Origin: JAFAXD01 sp035472475 | Lineage (GTDB): Bacteria > Pseudomonadota > Alphaproteobacteria > Rhizobiales > Xanthobacteraceae | Reading direction: 5' to 3' | Length of the DNA: 46,752 nucleotides | Assembly: GCA_035472475.1 (NCBI GenBank) | Contig: DATIPA010000170.1 | Span: 1 to 46,752, forward strand | Part shown: positions 9,416 to 18,765 of the stretch, piece by piece | How positions within the stretch are numbered: the stretch's first letter is position 1 | How the letters are laid out: every line of letters begins with the position of its first letter | Notes under the pieces: model-generated | The model's database searches: none | What the model was told of the DNA's origin: nothing | What the model saw: the letters and a program-made list of their open reading frames with translations, nothing else | Program-made: the position numbers and the translations under genes

Positions 9416-10393
9416 TCACTCCACCGAGATCCCGGCAAACTTCACGACCTTGCTCCATTTTTCGGTCTCATCGGCGACGAGCTTCCCGAACTCGGCCGGC
9501 GACATCGGCATCGGCACGCCGCCGAGTTCCGCGATGCGGGCCTTCATTTTCGGATCGGCCAGCGCGATCGCCATCGCTTTGTTGAGAACGTCGATCGCTT
9601 CGGGCGGCGTTCCCTTGGGCGCCGCGATGCCATACCAGACGCTGGCCTCGTAGCCGGGCACGGTCTCGCCGATGGTGGGGACGTTGGGAAGCGCATCGGA
9701 ACGCATCGCCGTGGTCACGCCGAGCGCGCGCAGTTGACCACTCCGCACAAACTCAATCGCCCCCGGCAGATTGTCGAACATGACGTGGACCTTGCCGGTC
9801 AGCAGGTCCGGAGCGGCGGCCGAGGAGCCACGGTAGGGCACGTGCACGATGTTGATGCCGGTCATCGCCTTGAACAATTCCGCCGACATGTGGACCGACG
9901 TGCCGTTGCCGGACGACGCGAAGCTTAGCTCGCCCGGATGGGCTTTGGCGTAGTCGATGAATTCGGCGACGGTGCGCACCGGCAGCGACGGCGGCACCAC
10001 CATGATGTTGGTCAGCCGCATGATGCCGGCGACCGGCACGGTATCGCGTAGAAACACGAACGGCAGGTTCTTGTAGAGCGAGGCGCCGATCGCATTGTTG
10101 GGCGCGACGAACATGATGGTATAGCCGTCGGGCGGCGAGTTGATGACCGAGTTGGCGGCGATCATTCCTCCCGAACCGGCGCGATTTTCGACCACGAACT
10201 GCTGACCGAGGTGATCCGAAAGCCACTCGCTGAGGATTCGCGCCACAATGTCGTTGGGCCCGCCGGCCGTGAACCCGACCACGAAGTGCACCGGCCTGCT
10301 CGGATAGTTTTCGCCGGCTGCGGCGAGGTCAGCCGCGAGCAAATTTTGGCAAGCGATGGCAAGCAGAATGACAAGAGAACGAGCCACACGCAT
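9416..10393 (-). CDS. Bug-family (TctC) solute-binding protein, copy 2
   Basis: A 325-aa periplasmic binding protein of the Bug/TctC family, which binds small carboxylates or aromatic acids. It has a signal peptide (MRVARSLVILLAIACQNLLAADLAAA), then YPSRPVHFVVGFTAGGPNDIVAR, the typical opening of the mature protein. The ATG at 10393 follows AAGGGAAGGGGAG. The C-terminal half closely matches the next gene upstream (for example LRALGVTTA.RS.ALP.VPT and VPGYEAS), showing tandem duplication and divergence. No TctA/TctB membrane subunits are present, so it is an orphan receptor, which is common for this family. Ligand unknown. Confidence 0.9.
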   Translation of the reverse strand: MRVARSLVILLAIACQNLLAADLAAAGENYPSRPVHFVVGFTAGGPNDIVARILSEWLSDHLGQQFVVENRAGSGGMIAANSVINSPPDGYTIMFVAPNNAIGASLYKNLPFVFLRDTVPVAGIMRLTNIMVVPPSLPVRTVAEFIDYAKAHPGELSFASSGNGTSVHMSAELFKAMTGINIVHVPYRGSSAAAPDLLTGKVHVMFDNLPGAIEFVRSGQLRALGVTTAMRSDALPNVPTIGETVPGYEASVWYGIAAPKGTPPEAIDVLNKAMAIALADPKMKARIAELGGVPMPMSPAEFGKLVADETEKWSKVVKFAGISVE

Positions 10394-10467
10394 TGCGCTC
10401 CCCTTCCCTTTGTTCAGTGACGCATCTTCCGCCGCAAGCGAAGCCCACGGTGCCGCGCGGCGCGCTC

Positions 10468-11436
10468 TCACTCGACCGACACGCCCGCGGCTTTCACCAC
10501 CTTGGCCCACTTCTCGGTTTCATCGACGATGACTTGACCGAACTCGGCCGGCGTTACCGACATCACGTTGCCGCCGAGGTCTGCGAGGCGTGCCTGGATA
10601 TTGGGATCGGCAAGCGCAGCGTTAACGGCCTTATTGAGCTTGTTGATGATCTCCGGCGGTGTTCCCTTGGGTGCACCCATGCCGAACCAGGCACTGGCCT
10701 CGTAGCCTGGCACGGTTTCGGCAACGGTCGGGACGTCCGGAAGCGCGGGCGAACGCTTCGCCGTCGTGACCCCGAGCGCGCGCAACTTACCGGCGCGGAT
10801 GTGTTCGATCGATGACGGCATGTTGTCGAACATGATCTGCACCTGGCCGCTGATCAGATCGGTCAGGGCCGGCGCCGCGCCGCGATACGGTACATGCAGC
10901 AGGTTCACCCCGGTCATCATCTTGAACATCTCACCGGAGAGATGCACGGACGTGCCGTTGCCGGACGACGCCAGGTTAATCTTTCCGGGATTGGCTTTCG
11001 CGTAGTCGATGAACTCCTGCACGGTCCTGGCCGGTACTGCCGGGTTGACTTCCATCACGTTGGGGACCCGCGTCAGCCCCGCGACCGGCGCGATGTCACG
11101 AATGAAGTCGAAGTTGAGCTTGCGATAGAGGCTGGTGTTGATGCCGTTGGCGGGATTGACCAGCAGGACCGTGTAACCGTCCGGCGCCGCGTTGACCACC
11201 GCCTCGGTGCCGATATTGTTGCCGGCGCCGGGCCGATTTTCGATGATGAGTTGCGCGCCGAGGTGTTCGGAGAGCCACTGTCCGATCAACCGCGCAAGGA
11301 TATCGGTGGTACCGCCGGCCGGATATGCGACCACCCACTTGATCGGGCGTGACGGATAGTCCTCAGCGGCCGCACAGGTCGATGCACCCAGGACGGCAAT
11401 CAGCAAGCTTGCGGCGATGATGCGCATCCGGCGCAT
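10468..11436 (-). CDS. Bug-family (TctC) solute-binding protein, copy 1
   Basis: A 322-aa periplasmic binding protein with signal peptide (MRRMRIIAASLLIAVLGASTCAAA) followed by EDYPSRPIKWVVAYPAGGTTDILAR. An excellent GAGGGAGG precedes the ATG at 11436. It is the first of two tandem paralogues; 74 bp separate it from the second. Both end with an almost shared tail (KVVK.AG.SVE). The pair probably arose by local duplication and now may bind different ligands. No tripartite transporter genes are adjacent. It lies 144 bp downstream of prfB on the same strand, so some read-through transcription is possible. Confidence 0.9.
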   Translation of the reverse strand: MRRMRIIAASLLIAVLGASTCAAAEDYPSRPIKWVVAYPAGGTTDILARLIGQWLSEHLGAQLIIENRPGAGNNIGTEAVVNAAPDGYTVLLVNPANGINTSLYRKLNFDFIRDIAPVAGLTRVPNVMEVNPAVPARTVQEFIDYAKANPGKINLASSGNGTSVHLSGEMFKMMTGVNLLHVPYRGAAPALTDLISGQVQIMFDNMPSSIEHIRAGKLRALGVTTAKRSPALPDVPTVAETVPGYEASAWFGMGAPKGTPPEIINKLNKAVNAALADPNIQARLADLGGNVMSVTPAEFGQVIVDETEKWAKVVKAAGVSVE

Positions 11437-11580
11437 GCGTTCCTCCCTCTGGCGCCCATTCGTGAGCGCGTGTTGGGGGCATCTTCATCGATCCGATTGC
11501 CGGGCGCAATTGCGTTTCGACGGCGCGGCCGGGCGGGCAGCTTGCCTCTTCGTACGAGCAGGAGTCACCTTCGCGATCGG

Positions 11581-12712
11581 TCAGTCGACGTCCTCGACGT
11601 CCGTCGGCGCCTCCCCGAACGCCCGCTGCGCCAGGGTCGCGCCCATGAAATCATCGAGGTCGCCGTCGAGCACAGCGCCCGTGTTCGAGGTCGAGACGCC
11701 GGTGCGCAGATCCTTGACCATCTGGTAGGGCTGCAGGACGTAGCTGCGGATCTGGTGGCCCCAGCCGATGTCGGTCTTGGCGGCCTGTTCGGCCGCTGCC
11801 TGTTCCTCGCGCTTCTTGAGCTCCGCTTCGTAGAGCTTGGCACGCAGCATCTGCCAGGCCTGCGCGCGGTTGCGATGCTGGGAGCGGTCGTTCTGACAGA
11901 CGACCACGATGCCGGTCGGAATGTGAGTGAGGCGAATGGCCGACTCGGTTTTGTTGACGTGTTGGCCCCCTGCCCCGCCCGACCGCATGGTGTCGGTTCG
12001 CACGTCGGCTTCCTTGATGTCGACGACAATGCGATCGTCGACCACCGGATAGACGGTGACGCCGGCGAACGACGTGTGTCGGCGCGCGTTTGAATCAAAC
12101 GGCGAGATGCGCACAAGCCGATGCACGCCGGCTTCGGTCTTGAGCCAGCCAAACGCGTTGTGACCCTTGATCTCGACAGTTGCCGATTTGATCCCGGCTT
12201 CTTCGCCCGGGGTCTCCTCCAGATATTCGACCTTGTAGCCGTGTTTCTCCGCCCAGCGGGTGTACATGCGCAGCAGCATGTTGGCCCAGTCCTGGCTCTC
12301 GGTGCCGCCCGAGCCGGCATGGACTTCGAGGTAGCTGTCGTTGGCGTCGGCCTCGCCCGACAGCAGCGCCTCCAGCTCGCGGCGCGCAACCTCGGTTTTG
12401 AGCTTGCGGAGCGCGGCTTCGGCCTCAGCGACAACCGCGTTGTCCTTTTCGCTCTCGCCCAGCTCGATTAGGGTGATCTGATCGTCGAGCTCGCGCTCGA
12501 CGCGCCCGATTGAGGTGAGCTGATCGTCAAGCTGCGTGCGCTCCTGCATCACTCGCTGAGCGCGCTGCTGATCATTCCAAAGATTGGGGTCCTCGGCCTG
12601 CTTGTTCAGCTCGGCAAGTCGCGCGCGCGCCTTGTCGACGTCAAAGATGCCTCCTCAGCAGCCCGAGCGACTGCTTGATGTCGTCGACGAGATTCTGAGC
12701 TTCGGCCCGCAT
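11581..12712 (-). CDS. prfB: peptide chain release factor 2, expressed by programmed +1 frameshift
   Basis: RF2 recognises UGA and UAA and releases the nascent peptide. The gene starts at ATG 12712 (MRAEAQNLVDDIKQSLGLLRRH), reads Leu23 (CTT), meets an in-frame TGA at 12641-12643, and continues in the +1 frame as DVDKARARLAELNKQ. The finished protein is 376 aa. In this numbering the anticodon-like SPF is 203-205 and GGQ is 248-250, almost exactly as in E. coli RF2 (205-207 and 250-252). A gene caller ignoring the shift would start wrongly at the GTG at 12552 and lose the N-terminus. It is divergent from the transglutaminase-like gene. Confidence 0.96.
12640..12655 (-). promoter_or_regulatory. 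prfB: prfB +1 programmed frameshift site
   Basis: The reverse strand reads AGGAGG CAT CTT TGA C: an internal Shine-Dalgarno-like AGGAGG, one codon, then the slippery CTT before a TGA followed by C. This matches the well-known bacterial prfB site. When RF2 is scarce the ribosome slips +1 at CTT and makes RF2; when RF2 is plentiful it terminates at UGA. This is direct autoregulation read from the sequence. Confidence 0.95.
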
Positions 12713-12937
12713 GGACGTCCCGTTTTGGCAATTGTGCGATGCGACACCGCATAAGGGATGCGCGATTACTATGCAATCCGGTTATGCACCGGCTTTAAAG
12801 GCCGGTTTTGCACACTAAATTGTTCAAAACGCTACTTATTTGGGCAGACGCCACCACAGTGTTGCCCTAGATGGCGTGATTGGTCGCGCCCCCGCGCGCG
12901 GGCCATAGGGTGCCGTGGATTTCAAGGAACAGATGAC

Positions 12938-13813
12938 ATGAAGATTCATGTTGGTTTCGATATGGCGTTTGAATGCCCTCAGCCCACTCCCATGATTTTC
13001 ATGGTCAACGTGCACCCGTCGCGTGCCGCCGATCTTGTTACGTCTGACTCGCTGCGCATAACGCCCGCGCGCTCGATCACCACCTACATCGACAACTTCG
13101 GCAACAAGTGTACGCGCCTGCTGGCGCCGGCCGGCGAGCTGCGCGTCACCTCGGATGCGATCGTCGAGGACAGCGGCCTTCCGGATCACGTCGATCTCGA
13201 CGCCGAGGAGCATGCAATTGCCGATCTGCCGCACGACACGTTGGTGTTCCTGTTGGCCAGCCGCTATTGCGAAACCGATCGCCTGATGCAGAAGGCGTGG
13301 GAATTGTTTGGCAAGACGCCGCGCGGCTGGCGCCGCGTGCAGGCGATTTGCGATTTCGTGCATTCGCATATGGAATTCGGCTACCAGCACGCCGCGCCGA
13401 GAAGGGCGGCCACGGACGCGCTGGCGGAGAAGCGCGGCGTGTGTCGCGATTTCGCACACCTCGCGGTGACCTTCTGCCGCTGCATGAATATCCCGGCGCG
13501 CTATTGCACGGGCTATCTGGGGGACATCGGCGTGCCACCCGATCCCGATCCGATGGATTTCAGCGCCTGGTTCGAAGTTTTTCTGGGCGGCCGATGGCAT
13601 ACGTTCGACGCGCGCCATAACATTCCGCGCATCGGTCGCGTGCTGGTGGCGCACGGCCGCGATGCCGCCGACGTCGCGATCAGCACAACGTTCGGAGCCA
13701 ACACGCTCAAACGTTTTGCGGTGCGTACTGATGAGGAGATTGCGTCGGCGGTTGCGCCCCCGACCAATCGCAGCCTGTTCGGCGTGCCGCTGGCCCGCCG
13801 CGCAGTTCAGTAA
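12938..13813 (+). CDS. transglutaminase-like family protein
   Basis: A 291-aa protein with an N-terminal beta-rich region and a transglutaminase-like (papain-fold) core. The catalytic Cys is in RGVCRDFAHLAVTFCR, and the His is in the FDARHNIPRIGRV segment, with Asp just before it (HTFDAR). No signal peptide is seen, so it is probably cytoplasmic. The ATG at 12938 is preceded by AAGGAA; longer in-frame starts give an unconvincing extension. The family includes bacterial proteases of unknown target. It sits alone on the plus strand between mrcA and prfB, which face the other way. Substrate unknown. Confidence 0.85.
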   Translation: MKIHVGFDMAFECPQPTPMIFMVNVHPSRAADLVTSDSLRITPARSITTYIDNFGNKCTRLLAPAGELRVTSDAIVEDSGLPDHVDLDAEEHAIADLPHDTLVFLLASRYCETDRLMQKAWELFGKTPRGWRRVQAICDFVHSHMEFGYQHAAPRRAATDALAEKRGVCRDFAHLAVTFCRCMNIPARYCTGYLGDIGVPPDPDPMDFSAWFEVFLGGRWHTFDARHNIPRIGRVLVAHGRDAADVAISTTFGANTLKRFAVRTDEEIASAVAPPTNRSLFGVPLARRAVQ

Positions 13814-13832
13814 TTTGCCGAGTTAAATGGCG

Positions 13833-13856
13833 GCGCCTCGCGCCAAGGCGAGGCGC
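13833..13856. terminator. hairpin between convergent transglutaminase gene and mrcA
   Basis: GCGCCTCGC and GCGAGGCGC form a perfect 9-bp stem with a 6-nt loop, filling the 44-bp gap between two convergent stop codons. No T tract follows on either side, so it is a bidirectional terminator candidate on structure and position only. Confidence 0.55.
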
Positions 13857-13857
13857 G

Positions 13858-16326
13858 CTACCAGAGCCCCGATCCGGTGCGCACCGCGCGATCGGCTTCC
13901 GGGCTGACCGCAATCGGCGAACCGTCCGGATTGTACGCGCCGACGACAGTATTGTAGTCCGGCGGAGCGGTCCCCGGTTTGAACCCTTCGAGGATCGCGC
14001 CTGGTGCACCGGGCGGCGCGCGCAACCCGGTCTTCGGATCGATCCGGATGAGCTTGATGCCGGGCGGCACGCGGAACTCGAGCGCCGGCCGGTCGACGAG
14101 CGCCATCTTCAGAAAATCACGCACCACCGGGGCTGCAAGATGCCCGCCGGTGGCGCCGCGCGCGATGTGCCGCGGCTTGTCGTAACCGAGATAGACGCCC
14201 ACCGCGATTTCGGGCGTGAAGCCCACAAACCACACGTCCTTCTCGTCGTTGGTCGTTCCGGTCTTGCCGGCGACCGGCTTGCCCACGGCCCGGAGCGCGG
14301 TGCCGGTGCCGCGCTGCACGACGCCCTGCAGCATCGAGGTCATCTGATAGGCGGTCATCGGGTCGAGCACCATTTCCTGATGATCGACCAGTGTGGGCTC
14401 CGCCTGGTTGCTCCATTGCTGGGCATCGCATCCGCGGCATTCGCGTTGATCGTGACGGTAGATGGTCTTGCCGTAACGATCCTGGATGCGATCGATCAGG
14501 GTCGGTTGAATGCGCCGCCCGCCGTTGGCGAACATCGAATAGGCCGTGACCATGCGCATCACGGTCGTCTCGCCGGCCCCAAGCGAATACGCCAGATAGT
14601 TCGGGAGAGTGTCGTAGACACCGAACCGGCGCGCATATTCGCCGATCATCGGCATGCCCACATCCTGGGCGAGGCGCACCGTCATCACGTTGCGCGACAT
14701 CTCGATGCCGAAGCGCAGCGTCCGCGGTCCGTAGAAATGGCCTTCATAGTTTTCCGGACGCCACACCGGCATGCCGGGGCCTTGGTCGATTTCGAGCGGC
14801 GCGTCGACCACCACGGTCGACGGCGTGTAGCCGTTGTCGAGCGCCGCCGAGTAGACGATCGGCTTGAACGAGGACCCCGGCTGACGCATCGCCTGGGTGG
14901 CGCGATCAAACTGGCTCTGGTCGAACGAGAACCCGCCGACGATTGCGAGCACGCGGCCCGTCATCGGATCCATCGCCACCATGGCGCCGGAGATTTCCGG
15001 AACCTGGTGCAGACGGAACTGCGTTGAGTCCTGAGCACTTGGCTCGACATAGACCACATCGCCGGGATTAAGGACCTGGCTGACGCGCGCGACCGGCTTG
15101 AATTTGTCGGATGCCTGCTTGGCCCATTTCACCCCGTCGAGCGCAATGTTGCCGACCTGGCGATCGCGCACCACGGCGCCGCCGGGCTCGCGACTGGGCT
15201 GGAGCCCGATTCGCGCGGCCTGATCGCTGACGTTGAGCACGACGGCGAGCCGCCAGGGTGCGACATCGTTGAGCCCGTGCACGTCCGCGAGCTTCACGCC
15301 CCAGTCGCCGGAAATGTCGATCTTCGAGATCGGCCCGCGATAACCCTGTTGTTCGTCAAAACCGACGATGCCGTCGACCAGCGCCTTGCGGGCCATCGCC
15401 TGTAGCTTGGGGTCGAGCGTGGTGCGGACCGACAGGCCGCCCTCGTAGAGGCGCTTCTCATCGTACTTCTCGATGATCGTGCGACGCACCTCCTCGGCGA
15501 AATACTCGCTGGCGAAAATGTGCGCGCCACGCGTGCGAACCGTGACGTTCAGCGGCTCCTTGCGGGCCTTCTCGGCTTCGGCCGCAGTGATGTAGCCGTC
15601 CTCGCGCATGCGATCGATGACATAGTTGCGGCGCTCGATGGCGCGGTCGCGATTGCGGAACGGGTGCAGTTCGGTGGGCGCCTTCGGGAGCGCCGCGAGA
15701 TAGGCGGCTTCCGGGATCGTCAGCTCGTTCACCGATTTATCGAAATAGAGCAGCGACGCGGCCGCGACCCCATAAGCGCCGAAGCCGAGGTAAATTTCAT
15801 TGAGATAGAGCTCGAGGATGCGATCCTTCGAGTAGGTGCGTTCGATCTTGAGGGCGAGCAGTGCTTCCTTGATCTTGCGCTCGAGCGAGACCTCGTTGGT
15901 CAGCAGAAAATTCTTGGCCACCTGCTGGGTGATCGTGGAAGCGCCTTGCGGACGCCGGTGGGAACCGTAGTTTTCGATAAAGACCCGGCCGGCGCGAATG
16001 ATGCCGGAGAAGTCCAGACCGTTGTGCTCGTAGAAATTCTTGTCTTCAGCCGACACGAACGCGTTGGTGACGAGCTTCGGCACCGCCTGGATGGGAATAT
16101 AGAGCCGGCGCTCACGCGCATATTCGGCGATCAGGGAGCCGTCCGTCGCGTGCACGCGCGTCATCACCGGCGGCTCGTAGTCACGCAGTTGCGAGTAGTC
16201 CGGCAGGTCCTTGGAGAAGTGCCACAGCAGACCGGCCGCGGCCCCCACGCCGACCAGGAAGAAAATTGTGCCCGCCGCGAACAAGAATCCGAAGAAGCGG
16301 AACAGCAGTTTCATGAGCCATCCCAT
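13858..16326 (-). CDS. mrcA: penicillin-binding protein 1A, glycosyltransferase/transpeptidase
   Basis: An 822-aa bifunctional class A PBP that polymerises and crosslinks peptidoglycan at the inner membrane. One N-terminal transmembrane segment (about 8-35) is followed by a GT51 domain: EDKNFYEHNG with catalytic Glu94, GASTITQQVAKN near 128-139 and a KIKEALLALKIE segment. A PCB_OB-like region follows (about 330-440). The transpeptidase has SSFK (Ser485), SRN (544-546) and KTGT (688-691). The segment ECRGCDAQQ near 629-637 carries a CxxC pair within the transpeptidase domain. The start could be Met1 or Met5 (16314, better ribosome-binding context). It is downstream of amiC on the same strand with a 139-bp gap. 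Confidence 0.95.
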   Translation of the reverse strand: MGWLMKLLFRFFGFLFAAGTIFFLVGVGAAAGLLWHFSKDLPDYSQLRDYEPPVMTRVHATDGSLIAEYARERRLYIPIQAVPKLVTNAFVSAEDKNFYEHNGLDFSGIIRAGRVFIENYGSHRRPQGASTITQQVAKNFLLTNEVSLERKIKEALLALKIERTYSKDRILELYLNEIYLGFGAYGVAAASLLYFDKSVNELTIPEAAYLAALPKAPTELHPFRNRDRAIERRNYVIDRMREDGYITAAEAEKARKEPLNVTVRTRGAHIFASEYFAEEVRRTIIEKYDEKRLYEGGLSVRTTLDPKLQAMARKALVDGIVGFDEQQGYRGPISKIDISGDWGVKLADVHGLNDVAPWRLAVVLNVSDQAARIGLQPSREPGGAVVRDRQVGNIALDGVKWAKQASDKFKPVARVSQVLNPGDVVYVEPSAQDSTQFRLHQVPEISGAMVAMDPMTGRVLAIVGGFSFDQSQFDRATQAMRQPGSSFKPIVYSAALDNGYTPSTVVVDAPLEIDQGPGMPVWRPENYEGHFYGPRTLRFGIEMSRNVMTVRLAQDVGMPMIGEYARRFGVYDTLPNYLAYSLGAGETTVMRMVTAYSMFANGGRRIQPTLIDRIQDRYGKTIYRHDQRECRGCDAQQWSNQAEPTLVDHQEMVLDPMTAYQMTSMLQGVVQRGTGTALRAVGKPVAGKTGTTNDEKDVWFVGFTPEIAVGVYLGYDKPRHIARGATGGHLAAPVVRDFLKMALVDRPALEFRVPPGIKLIRIDPKTGLRAPPGAPGAILEGFKPGTAPPDYNTVVGAYNPDGSPIAVSPEADRAVRTGSGLW

Positions 16327-16465
16327 CTGGCCGACGCGCGCAAATCGCGTCGCCCCTGCTCACAATAAACCGGTGATTTTTGCGGCTCCGCGAACCAGAT
16401 GCCGCTATACCCCACCCGAACGCTTCGTCGCGCCGTTTTATGTTTAAACTGAGGCCAAAACCACA

Positions 16466-17794
16466 TCATTCCGGGCGCCCGGTGCGCGGCGACGCCGCCA
16501 TTCGGGTAGCAAAATAGGCGTCGACGGCGTGAGCGACGGAATCGGTGGCCTGCGAACGCCAGGTCTCCGACGTCATCTGCTTGAAATCGGCGCGATTCGA
16601 AACGAATCCGAGCTCAATGAGGACCGACGGGACGTCGGGGGCCTTGAGGACCCGAAAACCAGCCGATTTCAGGGGGGGCTTGTGGAGCCGAACCGAGTTC
16701 TTGAGGTCGTCAACCACCCCCCAGGCGAAATGGGCTGAGAACGCCCGGGTCTCGCGTTGTGCGAGGTCGATCAGAATATCGGCGATCGCGTTAGCTTCCC
16801 GGGACAGGTCGACGCCGGCGATGATGTCTGCCCGATTCTCGGTTTCGGCCAGGCGGGCGGCCTCGGCGTCGGAGGCGTCGTCCGAGAGCGTGTAAACGGT
16901 CGCGCCCTGGGCGTCCCCCTCGCCGCGCGCCAGCGCGTCGCAATGAAGCGATATGAACAGCTGGGCCCGCCGCGCACGCGCAATCTGGACACGGTCCGCC
17001 AACGCCACAAAGGTGTCGTCGCTGCGCGTCATCTCCACTCGGTATTTGCCAATCCGTTCGATTTTGTCCCGCAGCATCAGGGCGAAATCGAGCACTACCG
17101 TCTTCTCGGCCTCTCCGGCCGGTGTGTGTGCCCCCTCGTCGATGCCGCCATGGCCCGGATCAAGCACGACCACCGGGCGCAAGTCGTCGCTCGGCTGCGC
17201 CACGTCGCGCTCGATCTTGCGGCTCGCATCGCGGTTCGGATCCAAGCGATTGTCGAGCGCAATGGCGTGCAGGAACGGCTCCCGGCCAATCGCCGCCAGC
17301 TCCAGAACAAGCCGCGTCGGCTGGTCGCCGGCCGCATCGAGCACCGACGATTTTTCCACCCGGACCGGGCCCGCCAGGTCGAGCACGACGCGCGAGCCGC
17401 CTTTCATCATCTGGCCAAAGCGGAACGCCTTGATCAGCCCCTGGCCGGTCTCGCCAGCGCGAGCCGGAAGCTGAAAATTCACCTGCGGGAGATCGACGAC
17501 GAGCCGGTAAGGATCGGCGAGCGTGAACACCCGCGCGGCGAGGCCGCGGCTGAGGTTGAACACGACCCGCGTCTGGTGCTCGTCCCCTCCCAGGCGAACC
17601 CCGGTGACGGCCGGATAAGGATCGACAGCAACCGGATACCGGGTTGCGAGCGTGTCGGCGGCCGAAGCGGGCGGTGTCGGCGTGACGATGGTCGTAGCGG
17701 CTACGGCAGGTGCCTCTGTCTCCTGCGCCAATGTTGACGCGCAGCCGATCCAGCAGACCGCACAAACCACAACCCCGGTCAGGCGAATGATCAC
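16466..17794 (-). CDS. amiC: N-acetylmuramoyl-L-alanine amidase with AMIN domain
   Basis: A 442-aa exported amidase that cleaves the MurNAc-L-Ala bond, important for daughter-cell separation. The signal peptide is about 1-23, an AMIN localisation domain covers about 62-165, and the Amidase_3 catalytic domain about 208-425. Zinc and catalytic residues are visible: H215 (DPGHGG), E230, H284 (SLHCD) and E394 (VLIELGF). The start codon is GTG at 17794, preceded by GAGGGG. It is divergent from rne, a conserved arrangement in related genomes, and precedes mrcA. Amidases of this class usually need a LytM activator; a degenerate NlpD-like lipoprotein is encoded at 42710-43531. Confidence 0.94.
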   Translation of the reverse strand: MIIRLTGVVVCAVCWIGCASTLAQETEAPAVAATTIVTPTPPASAADTLATRYPVAVDPYPAVTGVRLGGDEHQTRVVFNLSRGLAARVFTLADPYRLVVDLPQVNFQLPARAGETGQGLIKAFRFGQMMKGGSRVVLDLAGPVRVEKSSVLDAAGDQPTRLVLELAAIGREPFLHAIALDNRLDPNRDASRKIERDVAQPSDDLRPVVVLDPGHGGIDEGAHTPAGEAEKTVVLDFALMLRDKIERIGKYRVEMTRSDDTFVALADRVQIARARRAQLFISLHCDALARGEGDAQGATVYTLSDDASDAEAARLAETENRADIIAGVDLSREANAIADILIDLAQRETRAFSAHFAWGVVDDLKNSVRLHKPPLKSAGFRVLKAPDVPSVLIELGFVSNRADFKQMTSETWRSQATDSVAHAVDAYFATRMAASPRTGRPE

Positions 17795-18765
17795 GCGAGC
17801 CCCTCAACCGCAGAGGACGTGGTGAAGTTCGAACGGGAGCCACAAAACCCTGGGATTCACACGCTCTTGGTAGCGGCTTGGACGAAAGAACGGTCGCTGC
17901 AGCAGTTTTACTCCATTAGCCCGTGCCGGTTAATCGTGTCCTAAGTCGGCGCCGCCGGATTGGCGGGGAGTGTGACGTCTGCGTTACGCCGGTCGTGAGG
18001 GGGAAGGCTCAAACCGCTCCAGCGCACGAATCGGCAGTGGAGACGGGTCGAATGACGCTTGCGAGGTCGGTCCGCCGGGACGATAGCAGCCGGAACTCAC
18101 AACGCTATTTACGGAAGTATCTATATTTCAAATGCTTATGACGATAAGTTAAGGTACAGGATTTAAACCGGATTGAGCCCCGCGCCGGCCGGATGGATTG
18201 TTGCGGACGGCGCGACGCGACTTGCCAATAGGGCGGCGCTGGCCCTATTTAGGGTTGTTGACGGTTCCCGATTCTGGTTTTGCCGCACTCGGGCAGCTGG
18301 CCGGCGGTTGAGAGACCTTAGATCGACGCTACAGGCGCTCGGCTGGCAAGTCCTCCTTCGCGGATACCTGAGTGCGCAGGCTCCGGCGCCATCGGTCGGC
18401 CGGAACCAGATTACGGGTTGCGCTTGATGCCAGCCTGCTCAAGTCGTGCCGTCAACAACAAGAAACCCGGGGCGGCGCGTGACGCCGCCAGCAAGGGGCG
18501 CAGGTAGTGATGAGGACAGGCCAGCAGGATTTTCGACGTTCCGGATCCTGCCAGGATTTCAGGTCCACGCAGGCTTATCTCCCGAGCGGCATCGATCGTG
18601 TTGCAGCATATGGGCTGCGCCGGTGCTCAACGCCTCGGGTCATCCGACAATCGGAAAACGCACGTCTTTTACTGATCAACCCCCATTCGGCGCGTCCTGC
18701 ATCGCGCGAGGTCCGGTGTCACCGGCACCTCGTGCGCGACCGATCCGCCGCACAGAGACAAGTCA
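17795..18765. other. 971-bp gene-free interval between amiC and rne
   Basis: No convincing protein gene is visible. Three open frames of 72-113 codons here have unremarkable composition, no good ribosome-binding site and no recognisable motif. An AT-rich pocket at about 18100-18165 contrasts with the GC-rich surroundings and is a plausible promoter zone. The roughly 600 bp between it and rne would then be a long 5' leader. RNase E mRNAs in other bacteria carry long structured leaders through which the enzyme controls its own message, so a similar function is inferred here. The amiC promoter must also lie in the left part. Confidence 0.5.

Noticed and set aside
12552..12552. GTG at 12552 as start of prfB
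   Set aside because: The upstream sequence encodes the conserved RF2 N-terminus and frameshift site.
12788..12806. ACCGGC..GCCGGT hairpin with TTTT as a terminator
   Set aside because: It lies between two divergent genes, so there is no upstream transcript to terminate; probably chance or part of a control region.
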